From: an uncultured Candidatus Pelagibacter sp.
GTDB lineage: Bacteria > Pseudomonadota > Alphaproteobacteria > Pelagibacterales > Pelagibacteraceae
Length of the DNA: 6,207 nucleotides
NCBI GenBank assembly: GCA_905612385.1
Contig: CAJQRR010000058.1
Location: 1 to 6,207 of the forward strand
Direction: 5' to 3'
Shown here: positions 6,048 through 6,207 of the stretch, piece by piece
Layout of the letters: each line of letters starts with the position of its first letter
How positions within the stretch are numbered: position 1 is the first letter of the stretch
Notes under the pieces: generated by a model
Database searches by the model: none
What the model was told of the DNA's origin: nothing
The model's input: the letters and a program-made list of their open reading frames with translations, nothing else
Position numbers and translations under genes: made by a program

Positions 6048-6207
6048 AGAAAGCTCAGCTTGAGCTGCAGCTAATCTTGCAATGGGAACTCTGTAAGGTG
6101 AGCATGAAACATAATCTAAACCTACTTTTGCACAAAAGTGAATACTTTTAGGATCACCACCATGTTCACCACAAATTCCAAGTTTAATTTTTTTATTTTG
6201 TTTTCGC
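6036..6207 (-). CDS. ppdK: Pyruvate phosphate dikinase, C-terminal end only
   Basis: The last 56 codons of a minus-strand gene whose body lies beyond the right edge. The translated end contains [16 protein letters not shown], with the catalytic cysteine motif CGEHGGDP of pyruvate phosphate dikinase, and then [22 protein letters not shown], the typical C-terminus of that enzyme. The same region of PEP synthase has a different motif, so PPDK is the better call. Known for the family: a large (about 900-residue) cytoplasmic enzyme interconverting pyruvate, ATP and phosphate with PEP, AMP and pyrophosphate. The fragment belongs to the PEP/pyruvate-binding TIM-barrel domain. Its TAA stop (6036-6038) overlaps the nadC TAA (6037-6039), so the two transcripts are convergent with no spacer. 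Confidence 0.93.
   Translation of the reverse strand, partial: RKQNKKIKLGICGEHGGDPKSIHFCAKVGLDYVSCSPYRVPIARLAAAQAELSKKN

Noticed and set aside
6052..6066. Inverted repeat AGCTCA-GCT-TGAGCT considered as a terminator
   Set aside because: It encodes the conserved AAAQAEL end of PPDK. The T run lies on the wrong side for plus-strand transcription, and the minus-strand RNA has an A tract after it.
1..6207. Mobile element, defence system, CRISPR, prophage or a wholly new system
   Set aside because: Nearly all bases are assigned to recognisable housekeeping genes. There are no terminal repeats, transposase, integrase, repeat arrays or unexplained long gaps.

Overview
This is an AT-rich (roughly one-third GC by eye), tightly packed chromosomal segment. 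The gene content and protein motifs point to a streamlined marine alphaproteobacterium, probably SAR11/Pelagibacterales-like. The signs are very short or overlapping gene borders, A/T-biased codons with many Lys, Ile and Asn, few recognisable Shine-Dalgarno sites, and alphaproteobacterial-style dihydroorotase and NadC motifs. The taxonomic placement is inference, because there is no rRNA or marker gene here.

Layout from left to right. (1) A 5'-truncated propionyl-CoA synthetase-like gene (prpE, +, 1-1596) overlaps by one base a GTG-started small multidrug resistance (SMR) transporter gene (+, 1596-1928). (2) The SMR gene converges on a dihydroorotase gene (pyrC-like, -, 1925-3229), and the two stop codons overlap on a shared TTAA. 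(3) A 43-bp divergent spacer separates dihydroorotase from a ygfZ/IBA57-type folate-binding Fe-S assembly gene (+, 3273-4157). (4) After a 53-bp gap come nadA (+, about 4211-5200) and, 5 bp later, a GTG-started nadC (+, 5206-6039). Together these encode two of the three steps of de novo NAD synthesis. nadB, which often sits with them, is absent. (5) nadC converges on the 3' end of a pyruvate phosphate dikinase gene (ppdK, -, 6036-6207 and beyond), again with both stops overlapping on a shared TTAA.

The functions are ordinary central metabolism: propionate activation, pyrimidine synthesis, Fe-S cluster maturation, NAD synthesis and PEP/pyruvate interconversion, plus one small efflux pump. One plausible functional link is that NadA is an Fe-S enzyme and YgfZ-type proteins support Fe-S enzyme maturation. 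No stretch over 300 bases lacks a gene. I see no tRNA, rRNA, CRISPR array, insertion sequence, phage gene or evident novel system. The points most worth a second look are the Gln-for-His change in the dihydroorotase metal motif, the two TTAA stop-on-stop convergent junctions, the missing nadB, and two mini-ORFs that end at or next to the ygfZ and nadA start codons.
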